Source: an uncultured Ruminococcus sp.
Lineage (GTDB): Bacteria > Bacillota > Clostridia > Oscillospirales > Acutalibacteraceae
Assembly: GCA_902768825.1 (NCBI GenBank)
Contig: CACXMR010000015.1
Location: 1 to 44,091, forward strand
Direction of reading: 5' to 3'
DNA: 44,091 bases
Each line of letters opens with the position of its first letter. The first letter of the stretch is position 1. Under the pieces are notes generated by a model. That model was given only the letters and a program-made list of their open reading frames with translations. It did not search any database and was not told where the DNA came from. Below are positions 26,059-33,978 of this stretch, piece by piece. A program made the position numbers and the translations under genes.

Positions 26059-26517
26059 ATGGGTTTTTCTGATATAATAATCAAGCATTTCGATGAGCTT
26101 TCCAATGACGAGCTGTATGAGATACTCAGGGCAAGGGAGGCCGTCTTTGTGGTGGAACAAAACTGTCCCTATTTTGACATTGACGGCAAGGACAAAGAGA
26201 GCTTCCATATATTTATCAAGCGTGAGGACGGCAGCGCTGCCGCCTGTCTCAGGGTGTTTATGCGTGACATAGACAAGAATATCGCTCAGATAGGCAGGGT
26301 CGTCACCACTGCAAGGGGCTGCGGACTCGGAGGAAGGATACTCCATGAGGGCGTGGTCTTTGCCAGGGAAAAGCTGAATGCAGCCGGGATATATCTTGAA
26401 GCTCAGTGCTATGCTATAGGCTACTATGCCAAGGAGGGCTTTGAGGTGGTGTCCGGAGAGTTTTTAGAGGACGGCATCCCTCATGTGAAGATGTTCCTTG
26501 ATCTGAAGGATGAATGA
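26059..26517 (+). CDS. ElaA-like GNAT N-acetyltransferase
   Basis: This 152-residue single-domain GNAT protein has the acetyl-CoA loop VVTTARGCGLGGRIL (R/QxxGxG/A type) near residues 86-100 and AREAVFVVEQNCPYFDIDG near the N terminus, which is typical of ElaA. The substrate is unknown. It lies inside the topoisomerase operon, 32 bases after subunit B and overlapping or abutting the leader of subunit A. The start is ATG 26059, with GAGGTGG four bases upstream. A GTG at 26047 is too early. Whether it modifies a topoisomerase subunit or is only co-transcribed is open. Confidence 0.85.
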   Translation: MGFSDIIIKHFDELSNDELYEILRAREAVFVVEQNCPYFDIDGKDKESFHIFIKREDGSAAACLRVFMRDIDKNIAQIGRVVTTARGCGLGGRILHEGVVFAREKLNAAGIYLEAQCYAIGYYAKEGFEVVSGEFLEDGIPHVKMFLDLKDE

Positions 26518-26537
26518 TATTTCTTAGGAGAGAAAAT

Positions 26538-28775
26538 ATGGCAAAGAGAAAGAAAAGCAACGAAAGAGAGTCTCAGACGAAGCTGCAGGGCTATATTGCC
26601 GGAGCCGGAGAGGTAGTGGAGGAAAATATCGCTTCGACTCTCCAGGGCAACTTCATGCCCTATGCAATGAGCATTATCCTGTCAAGAGCTATCCCTGAAA
26701 TAGACGGCTTCAAACCCTCCCACAGGAAGCTTCTTTACACTATGTACAAGATGGGGCTGCTCAGCTCCGCAAGAACAAAGTCTGCAAATATTGTGGGGCA
26801 GACCATGAAGCTCAATCCCCACGGAGACGCCGCCATCTATGACACCATGGTAAGACTCAGCCGGGGCTATGAAGCTCTCCTGCACCCGTTTGTTGACTCC
26901 AAGGGCAATTTCGGTAAGTTTTACAGCCGTGACATGGCATGGGCTGCCTCCAGATATACCGAGGCAAAGCTTGACCCGATATGCAGCGAGCTTTTTGGAG
27001 ACATAGACAAGGACACGGTGGATTTTGTAGACAACTATGACAATACCCTCAAGGAGCCGACCTTGCTTCCGGCGGCATTCCCCTCGGTGCTGGTAAACGC
27101 TAACACAGGCATCGCCGTGGGCATGGCAAGCTCGATATGTTCCTTTAACCTTGAGGAGGTCTGCCGCACTACCATCGGACTTCTCAAAGACCCCGACTTT
27201 GACATTATGTCCACCCTCATTGCGCCTGATTTCACCGGAGGAGCCCAGATAATCTATGACCGTCAGGCAATGGAGAATATCTACAGCACCGGCAGGGGCA
27301 GCATTCGTCTCAGGGCAAGATATACCTACGACAAGTATGCTAACTGCATTGATATACTGAGCATACCTCAGACCACTACCTGCGAGGCTGTCATCGAAAA
27401 GGTCATCGATCTCGTTAAGCAGAGCAAGATCAGAGAAATAGCCGATATCCGTGACGAGACGGGCATAGACGGACTGAAGATCACCATTGACCTGAAGCGT
27501 GGAGTAAACCCCGACAAGCTCATGCAGAAGCTCTACAAAATGACCCCCCTTGAGGACACCTTCTCCTGCAACTTCAACGTGCTGATAGCCGGGACTCCCA
27601 GGGTCCTCGGAGTGCGGGAGCTGCTGAACGAGTGGTCGGCATTCCGCATAGAGTGCGTAAGAAGAAGGACTTACTATGACCTGCACAAAAAGCAGGACAG
27701 GCTGCATCTGCTCAGGGGTCTTGAAAAGATCCTGCTTGACATTGACAAGGCCATCAGGATAATCCGAGGCACCGAAGAAGAGAGCATGGTGGTGCCAAAC
27801 CTTATGCAGGGCTTTGACATTGACGAGATACAGGCTGAGTATGTGGCGGAGATAAAGCTCAGGCACCTTAACAGAGAGTATATCCTCAGGCACACGGAGG
27901 ACATTGCCCAGCTAGAAAAGGATATTGAGGAGCTGGAGTCCATACTCGGCAGCAATAAAAAGATCAAGGCTATCATCATCAAGGAGCTTGAAAACATAAT
28001 CAAAAAGTACGCCCAGCCCCGCAGGAGCATGATAATCTATGCGGATGACATAGTAGAGGACGAGGAGGAGGAGGATGTTCCGGATTATCCTGTAAATCTG
28101 TTCTTTACCAAGGAGGGCTACTTCAAGAAGATAACACCCCTTTCCCTGAGAATGGGCGGCGAGCAGAAGCTCAAGGAAGGGGATGAGGTGACAGAGCACA
28201 TAGAGACTACCAACAACAGCGAGCTTGTGTTCTTCTCCGACCGTCAGCAGGCGTATAAGGTGAGGACACCTCAGTTTGCGGACACAAAGGCAAGCGTCCT
28301 CGGTGATTACATTCCCTCAAAGCTGGGCTTTGACGAGGGAGAGAACGCAGTCTATATGATCTCCACAAAGGACTACAGCGGCTATGTGTTTTTCTTCTTT
28401 GAAAACGGCAAGGCCGTAAAGGTCGCTCTTGAGGCCTATTCCACAAAGACCAACCGCAAAAAGCTTACGGGAGCATATTCCGATAAGGACAAGCTGGCAG
28501 CTGTGGTCTTTGTCCCCGACGATGACACGGAGATACTCATAAAATCATCCTCCGGCAGGAAGCTGCTTTTCAGGGCGTCTGACCTTGCCACAAAGACTTC
28601 CAGGGCGACCCAGGGCGTTGCACTGATGAAGCTCACCAAAGGACACAGGGTAATCTCTGCCTGTGTATATACGGAGGGAATGCTGGTTTCTCCTGACAGG
28701 TACAGGGCAAAGAACCTTCCCGCCATGGGACAGTTTCCTGCCGCCGAAGAGTCCGGTGAGCAGATCACATTCTGA
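26538..28775 (+). CDS. parC: type IIA DNA topoisomerase subunit A (ParC/GyrA-like)
   Basis: This is the DNA-breaking/rejoining subunit. The catalytic tyrosine lies in AWAASRYTEAKL, matching AAMRYTE of GyrA/ParC. The winged-helix segment with SRAIPEIDGFKPSHRKLLY and the coiled-coil gate around QLEKDIEELESILGS are clear. The C-terminal beta-pinwheel is present, but no GyrA box (QRRGGKG) is visible. This favours topoisomerase IV-like decatenation over negative supercoiling. The start is ATG 26538, with AGGAGAG seven bases upstream. The length of 745 residues is slightly short of typical ParC. It is the last gene of the operon that begins with the U32 gene. No clear terminator follows. Confidence 0.87.
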   Translation: MAKRKKSNERESQTKLQGYIAGAGEVVEENIASTLQGNFMPYAMSIILSRAIPEIDGFKPSHRKLLYTMYKMGLLSSARTKSANIVGQTMKLNPHGDAAIYDTMVRLSRGYEALLHPFVDSKGNFGKFYSRDMAWAASRYTEAKLDPICSELFGDIDKDTVDFVDNYDNTLKEPTLLPAAFPSVLVNANTGIAVGMASSICSFNLEEVCRTTIGLLKDPDFDIMSTLIAPDFTGGAQIIYDRQAMENIYSTGRGSIRLRARYTYDKYANCIDILSIPQTTTCEAVIEKVIDLVKQSKIREIADIRDETGIDGLKITIDLKRGVNPDKLMQKLYKMTPLEDTFSCNFNVLIAGTPRVLGVRELLNEWSAFRIECVRRRTYYDLHKKQDRLHLLRGLEKILLDIDKAIRIIRGTEEESMVVPNLMQGFDIDEIQAEYVAEIKLRHLNREYILRHTEDIAQLEKDIEELESILGSNKKIKAIIIKELENIIKKYAQPRRSMIIYADDIVEDEEEEDVPDYPVNLFFTKEGYFKKITPLSLRMGGEQKLKEGDEVTEHIETTNNSELVFFSDRQQAYKVRTPQFADTKASVLGDYIPSKLGFDEGENAVYMISTKDYSGYVFFFFENGKAVKVALEAYSTKTNRKKLTGAYSDKDKLAAVVFVPDDDTEILIKSSSGRKLLFRASDLATKTSRATQGVALMKLTKGHRVISACVYTEGMLVSPDRYRAKNLPAMGQFPAAEESGEQITF

Positions 28776-28828
28776 AAAATCAACAAAAATCAGATAACTA
28801 TTCTGTAGGAAGTAAATATAAAAAAATC

Positions 28829-28857
28829 TTGATTTTATAGAGATAGTGTGATATTAT
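28829..28857 (+). promoter_or_regulatory. sigma-A promoter of secG
   Basis: TTGATT (28829-28834) and TATTAT (28852-28857) have a 17-base spacer, and TGA before the -10 adds an extended -10. Confidence 0.75.
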
Positions 28858-28898
28858 AGATAAGTATTGTTAAAGCTACATTTAGGAGGTTCTCAAAA

Positions 28899-29450
28899 AT
28901 GGGAATTTGGCAGATTATCGTAGGTATTGTCGTTCTTATCCTTTCAGTCCTGATGATCATTGTTATCATCCTCCAGGAGGGTCATGATGCAGGTCTGGGA
29001 ACGATCACAGGCGGTGCTGATTCGTTTACAAAAAGAGGTAAGGCAAAGACTGCGGATGCAATGTTTGCTAAGGTCACTAAGTTTTGTGCTATTCTTTTCT
29101 TCGTCTTTGTAGTGGTTCTGAATGCTCTCTCTTATTTCGGCCTTACCGGCAAGCCTAAGGCAGAAAAGGCTCAGGAGACCATTGAGTCATCATCCACAGT
29201 TTCGGAGGCTTCAACAGAGGCTTCGGCTCGGGCATCAGGTGAGGCTTCAGAGCAGGCGTCAACAGAGGCTTCAAAGGAAGCTTCAGCTCAGACTTCAACA
29301 GAGGCGTCAAAGGAAGCTTCAGCTCAGACTTCAACAGAGGCGTCAAAGGAAGCTTCAGCTCAGACATCAGCAGAAGCGTCAAAGGAAGCTTCAACTCAGA
29401 CATCAGCAGAGGCATCAAAGGAAGCTTCAACTCAGAGCTCAGCAGCTTGA
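28899..29450 (+). CDS. secG: preprotein translocase subunit SecG with a repetitive C-terminal tail
   Basis: SecG is the small membrane subunit of the SecYEG channel. Residues 1-75 are a normal SecG: helix 1 at about 5-24, the loop LQEGHDAGLGTITGGADSF, and helix 2 at about 51-72. Instead of ending near residue 80, the protein continues for about 105 residues of Ser, Ala, Glu, Thr, Lys and Gln with no hydrophobic segment. Most of this is a 12-residue repeat in five copies. SecG has both termini on the outer face in the usual topology, so the tail should lie outside the membrane. AGGAGG lies about 11 bases ahead of the ATG. It is followed by its own terminator. Confidence 0.93.
   Translation: MGIWQIIVGIVVLILSVLMIIVIILQEGHDAGLGTITGGADSFTKRGKAKTADAMFAKVTKFCAILFFVFVVVLNALSYFGLTGKPKAEKAQETIESSSTVSEASTEASARASGEASEQASTEASKEASAQTSTEASKEASAQTSTEASKEASAQTSAEASKEASTQTSAEASKEASTQSSAA
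29259..29438 (+). repeat. 36-bp in-frame tandem repeat in secG, five copies
   Basis: Five contiguous 36-base units encode STEASKEASAQT (three copies) and SAEASKEASTQT/S (two copies). They end three codons before the stop. Near-identity of the units at DNA level indicates recent slippage-type expansion, so copy number probably varies between strains. Confidence 0.92.
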
Positions 29451-29478
29451 TAGGATAAGATACATATTGATACAATGG

Positions 29479-29511
29479 GCATCTTCAATGTTATCATTGA
29501 GGGTGCTTTTT
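29479..29511 (+). terminator. intrinsic terminator after secG
   Basis: GCATCTTCAATG (29479-29490), loop TTAT and CATTGAGGGTGC (29495-29506) are followed by TTTTTG. The hairpin lies just ahead of the cca ribosome binding site, so cca depends on read-through or a weak promoter. Confidence 0.75.
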
Positions 29512-29528
29512 GTTAAAGGAAGGTAAAG

Positions 29529-30887
29529 ATGGATCATAGTATTGACGTTCCCAAAAGAGTAAGCTATATAATCGAAAGGCTCATAGGCGCAGGCTACAGC
29601 GCTTATGCCGTTGGCGGCTGCGTCCGTGACAGCATAATTGGCAAGGTGCCTTCCGACTGGGATATCTGTACCTCAGCATTGCCCCAGCAGACCCTTGAGG
29701 TGCTCGGCAAGCCGAATTTGGTGGAAAACGGCATGAAGCACGGGACTGTTACAGTCAGGTATGACGACGAGAACTATGAGATCACTACCTTCCGCTCCGA
29801 CGGGGTGTATGATGATAACCGCCACCCAAGACAGGTGAGCTTTGTGAGTGACCTGAGAGAGGATCTTGCAAGGCGTGACCTGACCATAAATGCCCTTGCC
29901 TATAACCAGCGGGACGGGCTTGTGGATCTTTTCGGCGGGGCTGAGGACATCGAAAAGGGCATAATAAGGTGCGTGGGTAACCCGGATGAGAGGTTCAGTG
30001 AGGACGGTCTGAGGATAATGCGCACACTGAGATTTGCTTCTGTTCTCGGCTTTGACATTGATGAAGAGACTGCTTTATCCGTGCATAAAAACGCCCATTT
30101 GCTTAAAAACATCTCTGCCGAAAGGATCGCGTCGGAGTTTAACAAGCTGCTTATGGGCAAAAACGCCGAGAGGGTGCTTTCCGAATACTATGACGTGATA
30201 GCTGTCTTTATACCGGAGCTGCTTCCCATGGTGGGCTTTGAGCAAAAGACCCCTCATCATGTATATGATGTCTGGGAACACACTGTAAAGGTGATTTCCT
30301 TTTCACCTGAAGACAGGATTCTGAGGTTAACTGCATTTTTTCACGACATTGGCAAGCCGGAATGCTTTACAGTTTCTCCTGACGGAACAGGGCACTTTCA
30401 CGGTCACCCTGATGTAAGCGAAAGGATTGCTGCAGATGTGCTCAGAAGGCTTAAATATGATAATAAAACCATCAATACGGTTTGTCTTTTGGTGCGGCTG
30501 CATGACAAAAGACCGCCCGCTGAACCGAAATATGTAAGGCGGTTCCTCAGCGAGCTGGGAGAGGAGCTTTTTCCGGAGCTGTTAAAGCTGAAAAGGGCAG
30601 ATGCCATGGGACAGAGTGAGTTTCGGCGCAAGGAAAAGCTTGAATACATCAGCGAGCTGAGGCGTCTGTATGATGAGGAGCTGGAAAAGGGCTCTGCATA
30701 CAGTCTCGGTATGCTCAGGATAAACGGAAGGGACATTATGTCACTTGGAGTAAGGGACGGCAGACAGGTAGGTATGATACTCAGGAAAATGCTTGATTTT
30801 GTGATAGACGGCGAGCTTGAAAATGACAGGGAGAGGCTTCTTGCCTGTGCAAAAGAGCTTGCATTGAGTGATAATGCCGGAATTTAA
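29529..30887 (+). CDS. cca: CCA tRNA nucleotidyltransferase with HD domain
   Basis: The enzyme adds or repairs the 3' CCA end of tRNAs. The class II nucleotidyltransferase core has GGCVRDSIIG and DWDICTSALP (metal-binding DxD), with RRDLTINALAY as the next motif (near residue 116). The RNA-binding head domain is at about 165-230. A C-terminal HD domain carries HHVYDVWEHT and FHDIGKP. The HD part suggests added phosphatase/phosphodiesterase activity, as in other bacterial CCA enzymes. The length of 452 residues is normal. AAGGAAGG precedes ATG 29529. Whether it is a full CCA-adding or an A-adding enzyme cannot be settled from these motifs. Confidence 0.92.
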   Translation: MDHSIDVPKRVSYIIERLIGAGYSAYAVGGCVRDSIIGKVPSDWDICTSALPQQTLEVLGKPNLVENGMKHGTVTVRYDDENYEITTFRSDGVYDDNRHPRQVSFVSDLREDLARRDLTINALAYNQRDGLVDLFGGAEDIEKGIIRCVGNPDERFSEDGLRIMRTLRFASVLGFDIDEETALSVHKNAHLLKNISAERIASEFNKLLMGKNAERVLSEYYDVIAVFIPELLPMVGFEQKTPHHVYDVWEHTVKVISFSPEDRILRLTAFFHDIGKPECFTVSPDGTGHFHGHPDVSERIAADVLRRLKYDNKTINTVCLLVRLHDKRPPAEPKYVRRFLSELGEELFPELLKLKRADAMGQSEFRRKEKLEYISELRRLYDEELEKGSAYSLGMLRINGRDIMSLGVRDGRQVGMILRKMLDFVIDGELENDRERLLACAKELALSDNAGI

Positions 30888-30949
30888 GACTGATCGGAAT
30901 AAATTTGTTATTTTTTATTGTCGGGATTAATTTTTCTCCTGATTTGTGA

Positions 30950-30955
30950 TATAAT
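30950..30955 (+). promoter_or_regulatory. extended -10 promoter of the dnaD-like operon
   Basis: A perfect TATAAT is preceded by TGA (TGN extended -10). The -35 position (30927-30932, TTAATT) is weak. It is 30 bases before the DnaD-like start codon. Confidence 0.6.
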
Positions 30956-30984
30956 TGAGAAAGAAGAAAATAGCGGAGGAAGAA

Positions 30985-32046
30985 ATGGATTATCGTTTTG
31001 ATCTCGGGGCGTGGAACAGAGTTTTTGTCGTTCCTGCCGACATTGTGGATAAACATCTCAGGCTTGCGGGAGCTGCCCAGCTGAAGGTTATGCTGTGGAT
31101 GCTCCGCCACGCCGGGGAGAGCTTTGAAATCGGAGATATATCAAAGGCACTGTCGATGCACGAAGCCGATGTAAGGGACAGTATGCAGTATTGGGTGCAG
31201 ACGGGAATAGTCTCGATGTGTGAGGGGGAGATAAAACCTGCGCCCTTTGTGCCGGGGGAGAAGCAGGATTCAGCCGTAAAGGAATCACCGGCTACGGAAG
31301 CCCCGGGGGAAGAGACCGTCTCATCTTCGGAGCAGGAAAAGACGGAAGAGCCTGATAAGCACAAGAGGGCACTCTCCAGACCTGAAAAGCCCGATGTAAA
31401 ATATCTCAACCAAAGGATGAAAAACGACCCTGCCGTTGCCTGCCTGATGCAGTCTGCGGACGAGATTTTTGGAAGGATAACGAGCAACAACGACAAGCAG
31501 ACCCTCCTTCTGATACATGAATATGACGGTCTGCCTGTTGAGGTAATTCTCATGCTGCTGCAATACGCTGCGGGCATTGGCAAGACGAATATGCGCTTTA
31601 TAGAAAAGATGGCGATTTCCTGGGCCGAGGATGAAGTCTTTACCCTTGACGCTGCCGAAAAAAGGATCATGCGCCTGACGGCAGGCAACACTGCCGCAAG
31701 ACGTGTCCAGAGGATAATCGGTGCAGAGCCTCATTCTCCCACGGAAAAGGAAATAGGCTATGCTGAGCTTTGGATAGAGCAGTGGCATTTCAGTGATGAA
31801 CTCATAAGAGCCGCCTATGAGGCCTGCGTGGACACAAAGGGAGCGTATTATGCCAAGTATGCAAACTCTATACTTCATAGATGGTATAATTCCGGTATCA
31901 AGACTATGGATCAGCTAAGCAGGATGAAGCAGGCGGAGAGCAGCACACGAAAGCAGAAAAAGGAAGAAACAGGCTTTAAGCCTGCATACGATATTTCCGA
32001 ATATGAAAAAACCGGAATGCTGGGCGAGGAGTGGGATGAAGCATGA
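30985..32046 (+). CDS. DnaD-domain replication initiation protein
   Basis: This 353-residue protein has an N-terminal winged-helix-like DnaD domain (about 1-75, with VVPADIVDKHLRLAG and ALSMHEADVRDSMQYW). A Pro/Glu-rich linker leads to two DnaB_2/DnaD C-terminal domains (about 145-220 and 235-310), the second with ELWIEQWHFSDELIRAAY. DnaD-type proteins help load the replicative helicase in Firmicutes and remodel DNA. The DnaI-like loader gene overlaps its stop by four bases, which supports that role. The start is ATG 30985, right after GGAGGA. An in-frame TTG at 30955 lies within the -10 element and cannot be used. Confidence 0.88.
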   Translation: MDYRFDLGAWNRVFVVPADIVDKHLRLAGAAQLKVMLWMLRHAGESFEIGDISKALSMHEADVRDSMQYWVQTGIVSMCEGEIKPAPFVPGEKQDSAVKESPATEAPGEETVSSSEQEKTEEPDKHKRALSRPEKPDVKYLNQRMKNDPAVACLMQSADEIFGRITSNNDKQTLLLIHEYDGLPVEVILMLLQYAAGIGKTNMRFIEKMAISWAEDEVFTLDAAEKRIMRLTAGNTAARRVQRIIGAEPHSPTEKEIGYAELWIEQWHFSDELIRAAYEACVDTKGAYYAKYANSILHRWYNSGIKTMDQLSRMKQAESSTRKQKKEETGFKPAYDISEYEKTGMLGEEWDEA

Positions 32047-33038
32047 GTTATTCACCTGAAATCATTGAGACTGCCGAAAAGGAGCTTGAAAAGAGACGCA
32101 TGGCGTCTGAGACCGAGCTGGAAAAGCGCAGAAGCATACTTTTTGCCCGTTCACCAAGGGCAGAGGAGATAGAGAGGATGATAGCCCGCACCTCAGTGGC
32201 TGCTGCCAGAGCAATACTTGGGGGGGCGGACCGCAGGGCAAGGCTGGAATCCCTGAGGGATCAGAATCTTGCTCTCCAAAAGGAGCTTGCAGGGATAGTG
32301 AAAGGCTTCGGATTTCCCGAAAACTACCTTGATCTCTGGCACAGGTGTGACAAATGCGGGGATCACGGCTATGTTGACGGCAAAATGTGCACATGTATGA
32401 AAACTCTGCTCCGTCAGATCTCATACGATCAGCTCAACAGTATGTCACCCCTGTCCCTTTCAAGCTTTGATGATTTCAGCCTCGAATACTACAGCAAATC
32501 GCCCTCCGACGGTGAAAGCGGAATCAGTCAATACACACAGATGTCGAGGGTGCTTTCCAGGTGCAGGGCATACGCAAGAAACTTTTCTTCATCCTCCAAC
32601 AGCTTGCTTTTTCAGGGAGCGCCCGGCCTTGGCAAGACCCATCTTTCCCTGGCCATCGCTAAAGAGCTGATAGACTCCGGCTTCGGCGTCATATATACAT
32701 CGGCTCCGACCCTTATGACCAAGCTCAGCCATGAGAGCTTTGATTATTACCGCAGCGGAGGGCAAAGCTCCACAGAGCAGCTTTTAGCCGACTGTGACCT
32801 GCTGATAATAGACGACCTTGGCACGGAATTTACATCCCGTTTTACCGTGTCGGCAATACATAATATCATCAATACAAGAATGATCGTTTCAAAGCCCACC
32901 ATAATAAGCACTAACCTTTCAGTGCCGGATCTGGAGAAAAAATATGATATGAGGATCTTGTCCCGTATCATCGGAACTCTCGAAAGGATAGTCTTTGTGG
33001 GAAGCGATATCAGACAGCAGAAAAAAAGAGCCAGATAA
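32043..33038 (+). CDS. DnaI/DnaC-type helicase-loader ATPase
   Basis: This is a 331-residue AAA+ protein. An N-terminal helical part (1-90) is followed by a zinc-binding cluster, CDKCGDHGYVDGKMCTCM. The ATPase domain has Walker A GAPGLGKTH and Walker B LLIIDDLG, with ISTNLS as sensor 1. Bacillus DnaI has the same N-terminal zinc region that holds the helicase. The gene overlaps the DnaD-like gene (ATGA), so the pair probably forms the helicase-loading system. IstB transposition ATPases are similar but lack the zinc N terminus and occur with IstA, which is absent here. Confidence 0.88.
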   Translation: MSYSPEIIETAEKELEKRRMASETELEKRRSILFARSPRAEEIERMIARTSVAAARAILGGADRRARLESLRDQNLALQKELAGIVKGFGFPENYLDLWHRCDKCGDHGYVDGKMCTCMKTLLRQISYDQLNSMSPLSLSSFDDFSLEYYSKSPSDGESGISQYTQMSRVLSRCRAYARNFSSSSNSLLFQGAPGLGKTHLSLAIAKELIDSGFGVIYTSAPTLMTKLSHESFDYYRSGGQSSTEQLLADCDLLIIDDLGTEFTSRFTVSAIHNIINTRMIVSKPTIISTNLSVPDLEKKYDMRILSRIIGTLERIVFVGSDIRQQKKRAR

Positions 33039-33111
33039 ACAAGACCTGACAGTGAAGACTGAAAGGTCATCAGCAAAAAATTAAAGTATAGAACGATTGG
33101 AGTGCAATGCA

Positions 33112-33963
33112 ATGTCAAAGATCATACTCAGCGCAGACAGTACACTTGATGTATCGGGAGAGCTTCTCAAAAGCACAGGGGCGCATCTGTTTCCAATGCA
33201 CATTATCCTCGGAGAAAAAAGCTATGATGACGGCGTGAATATTACTCCGGACGAGATATATGCTAATTTCCGGGCAACAGGCAGGCTTCCCAAGACCGCC
33301 GCAATCAACACTCAGGAATATGTGAATTTTTTCCGTCCCCTTGTGGAGGCCGGCAATGACGTCATCCATATCAACCTCGGTTCGGCTATATCCTCATCAC
33401 ATCAGAATTGTGTGACGGCAGCTTCAATCCTCGGGCACCTTTATCCGGTGGATTCCTGCAACCTTTCCTCAGGTCAGGGTCATCTTGTTTTAGAGGCGGC
33501 TGAGATGATCAAAAACGGCATGGAGGCTCCTCAGATTGCCGCAAAGCTCAAGGAGCTTGCACCAAAGGTACATTCAAGCTTTGTGATAGACAAGCTTGAC
33601 TATCTCCGTGCGGGAGGACGCTGCTCCACCCTTGCCATGCTGGGGGCCAACCTGTTCAAGATAAAGCCCAGCATCTTGGTCAATAACAAGGACGGCTCGA
33701 TGACCGTGGGCAAGAAATACAGAGGTACCCTTGAAAAGGTGCTTGTTGAGTATGTAAACGATCAGCTCTCAGAGTTTGACAATATCCGTGACGACAAGAT
33801 ATTTGTCACCCATGCGGGAATAGATCAGAAATATGTGGACATTGTCAAGTCCGAGGTGGAAAAGAGGAACTTCTTTAAGAAGATCTATGTGGAGCAGGCA
33901 AGCTGCACCATATCCTCACACTGCGGACCCGGCACTATAGGAATATTGTTTATGACAGAATAA
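33112..33963 (+). CDS. DegV family fatty-acid-binding protein
   Basis: DegV/FakB proteins bind a fatty acid and present it to the FakA kinase for phosphorylation before membrane lipid synthesis. The N terminus ILSADSTLDVS and the segment VIHINLGSAISSSHQN are family motifs. DKLDYLRAGGRCS and SHCGPGTIGILF at the C terminus complete it. At 284 residues the length is normal. The start is ATG 33112, with GGAG nine bases upstream. No fakA (DAK-domain) gene is in the window. It lies between dnaI-like and rnr without an obvious terminator on either side. Confidence 0.9.
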   Translation: MSKIILSADSTLDVSGELLKSTGAHLFPMHIILGEKSYDDGVNITPDEIYANFRATGRLPKTAAINTQEYVNFFRPLVEAGNDVIHINLGSAISSSHQNCVTAASILGHLYPVDSCNLSSGQGHLVLEAAEMIKNGMEAPQIAAKLKELAPKVHSSFVIDKLDYLRAGGRCSTLAMLGANLFKIKPSILVNNKDGSMTVGKKYRGTLEKVLVEYVNDQLSEFDNIRDDKIFVTHAGIDQKYVDIVKSEVEKRNFFKKIYVEQASCTISSHCGPGTIGILFMTE

Positions 33964-33978
33964 TTAAGGAAGGAATAA

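Noticed and set aside
29259-29438. 36-bp repeats considered as a CRISPR array
   Set aside because: The units are contiguous without spacers, in frame with SecG, and translate to a 12-residue repeat.
32043-33038. IstB-type transposition ATPase
   Set aside because: There is no IstA neighbour, an N-terminal zinc cluster is present, and it overlaps a DnaD-like gene, so a DnaI-like loader fits better.
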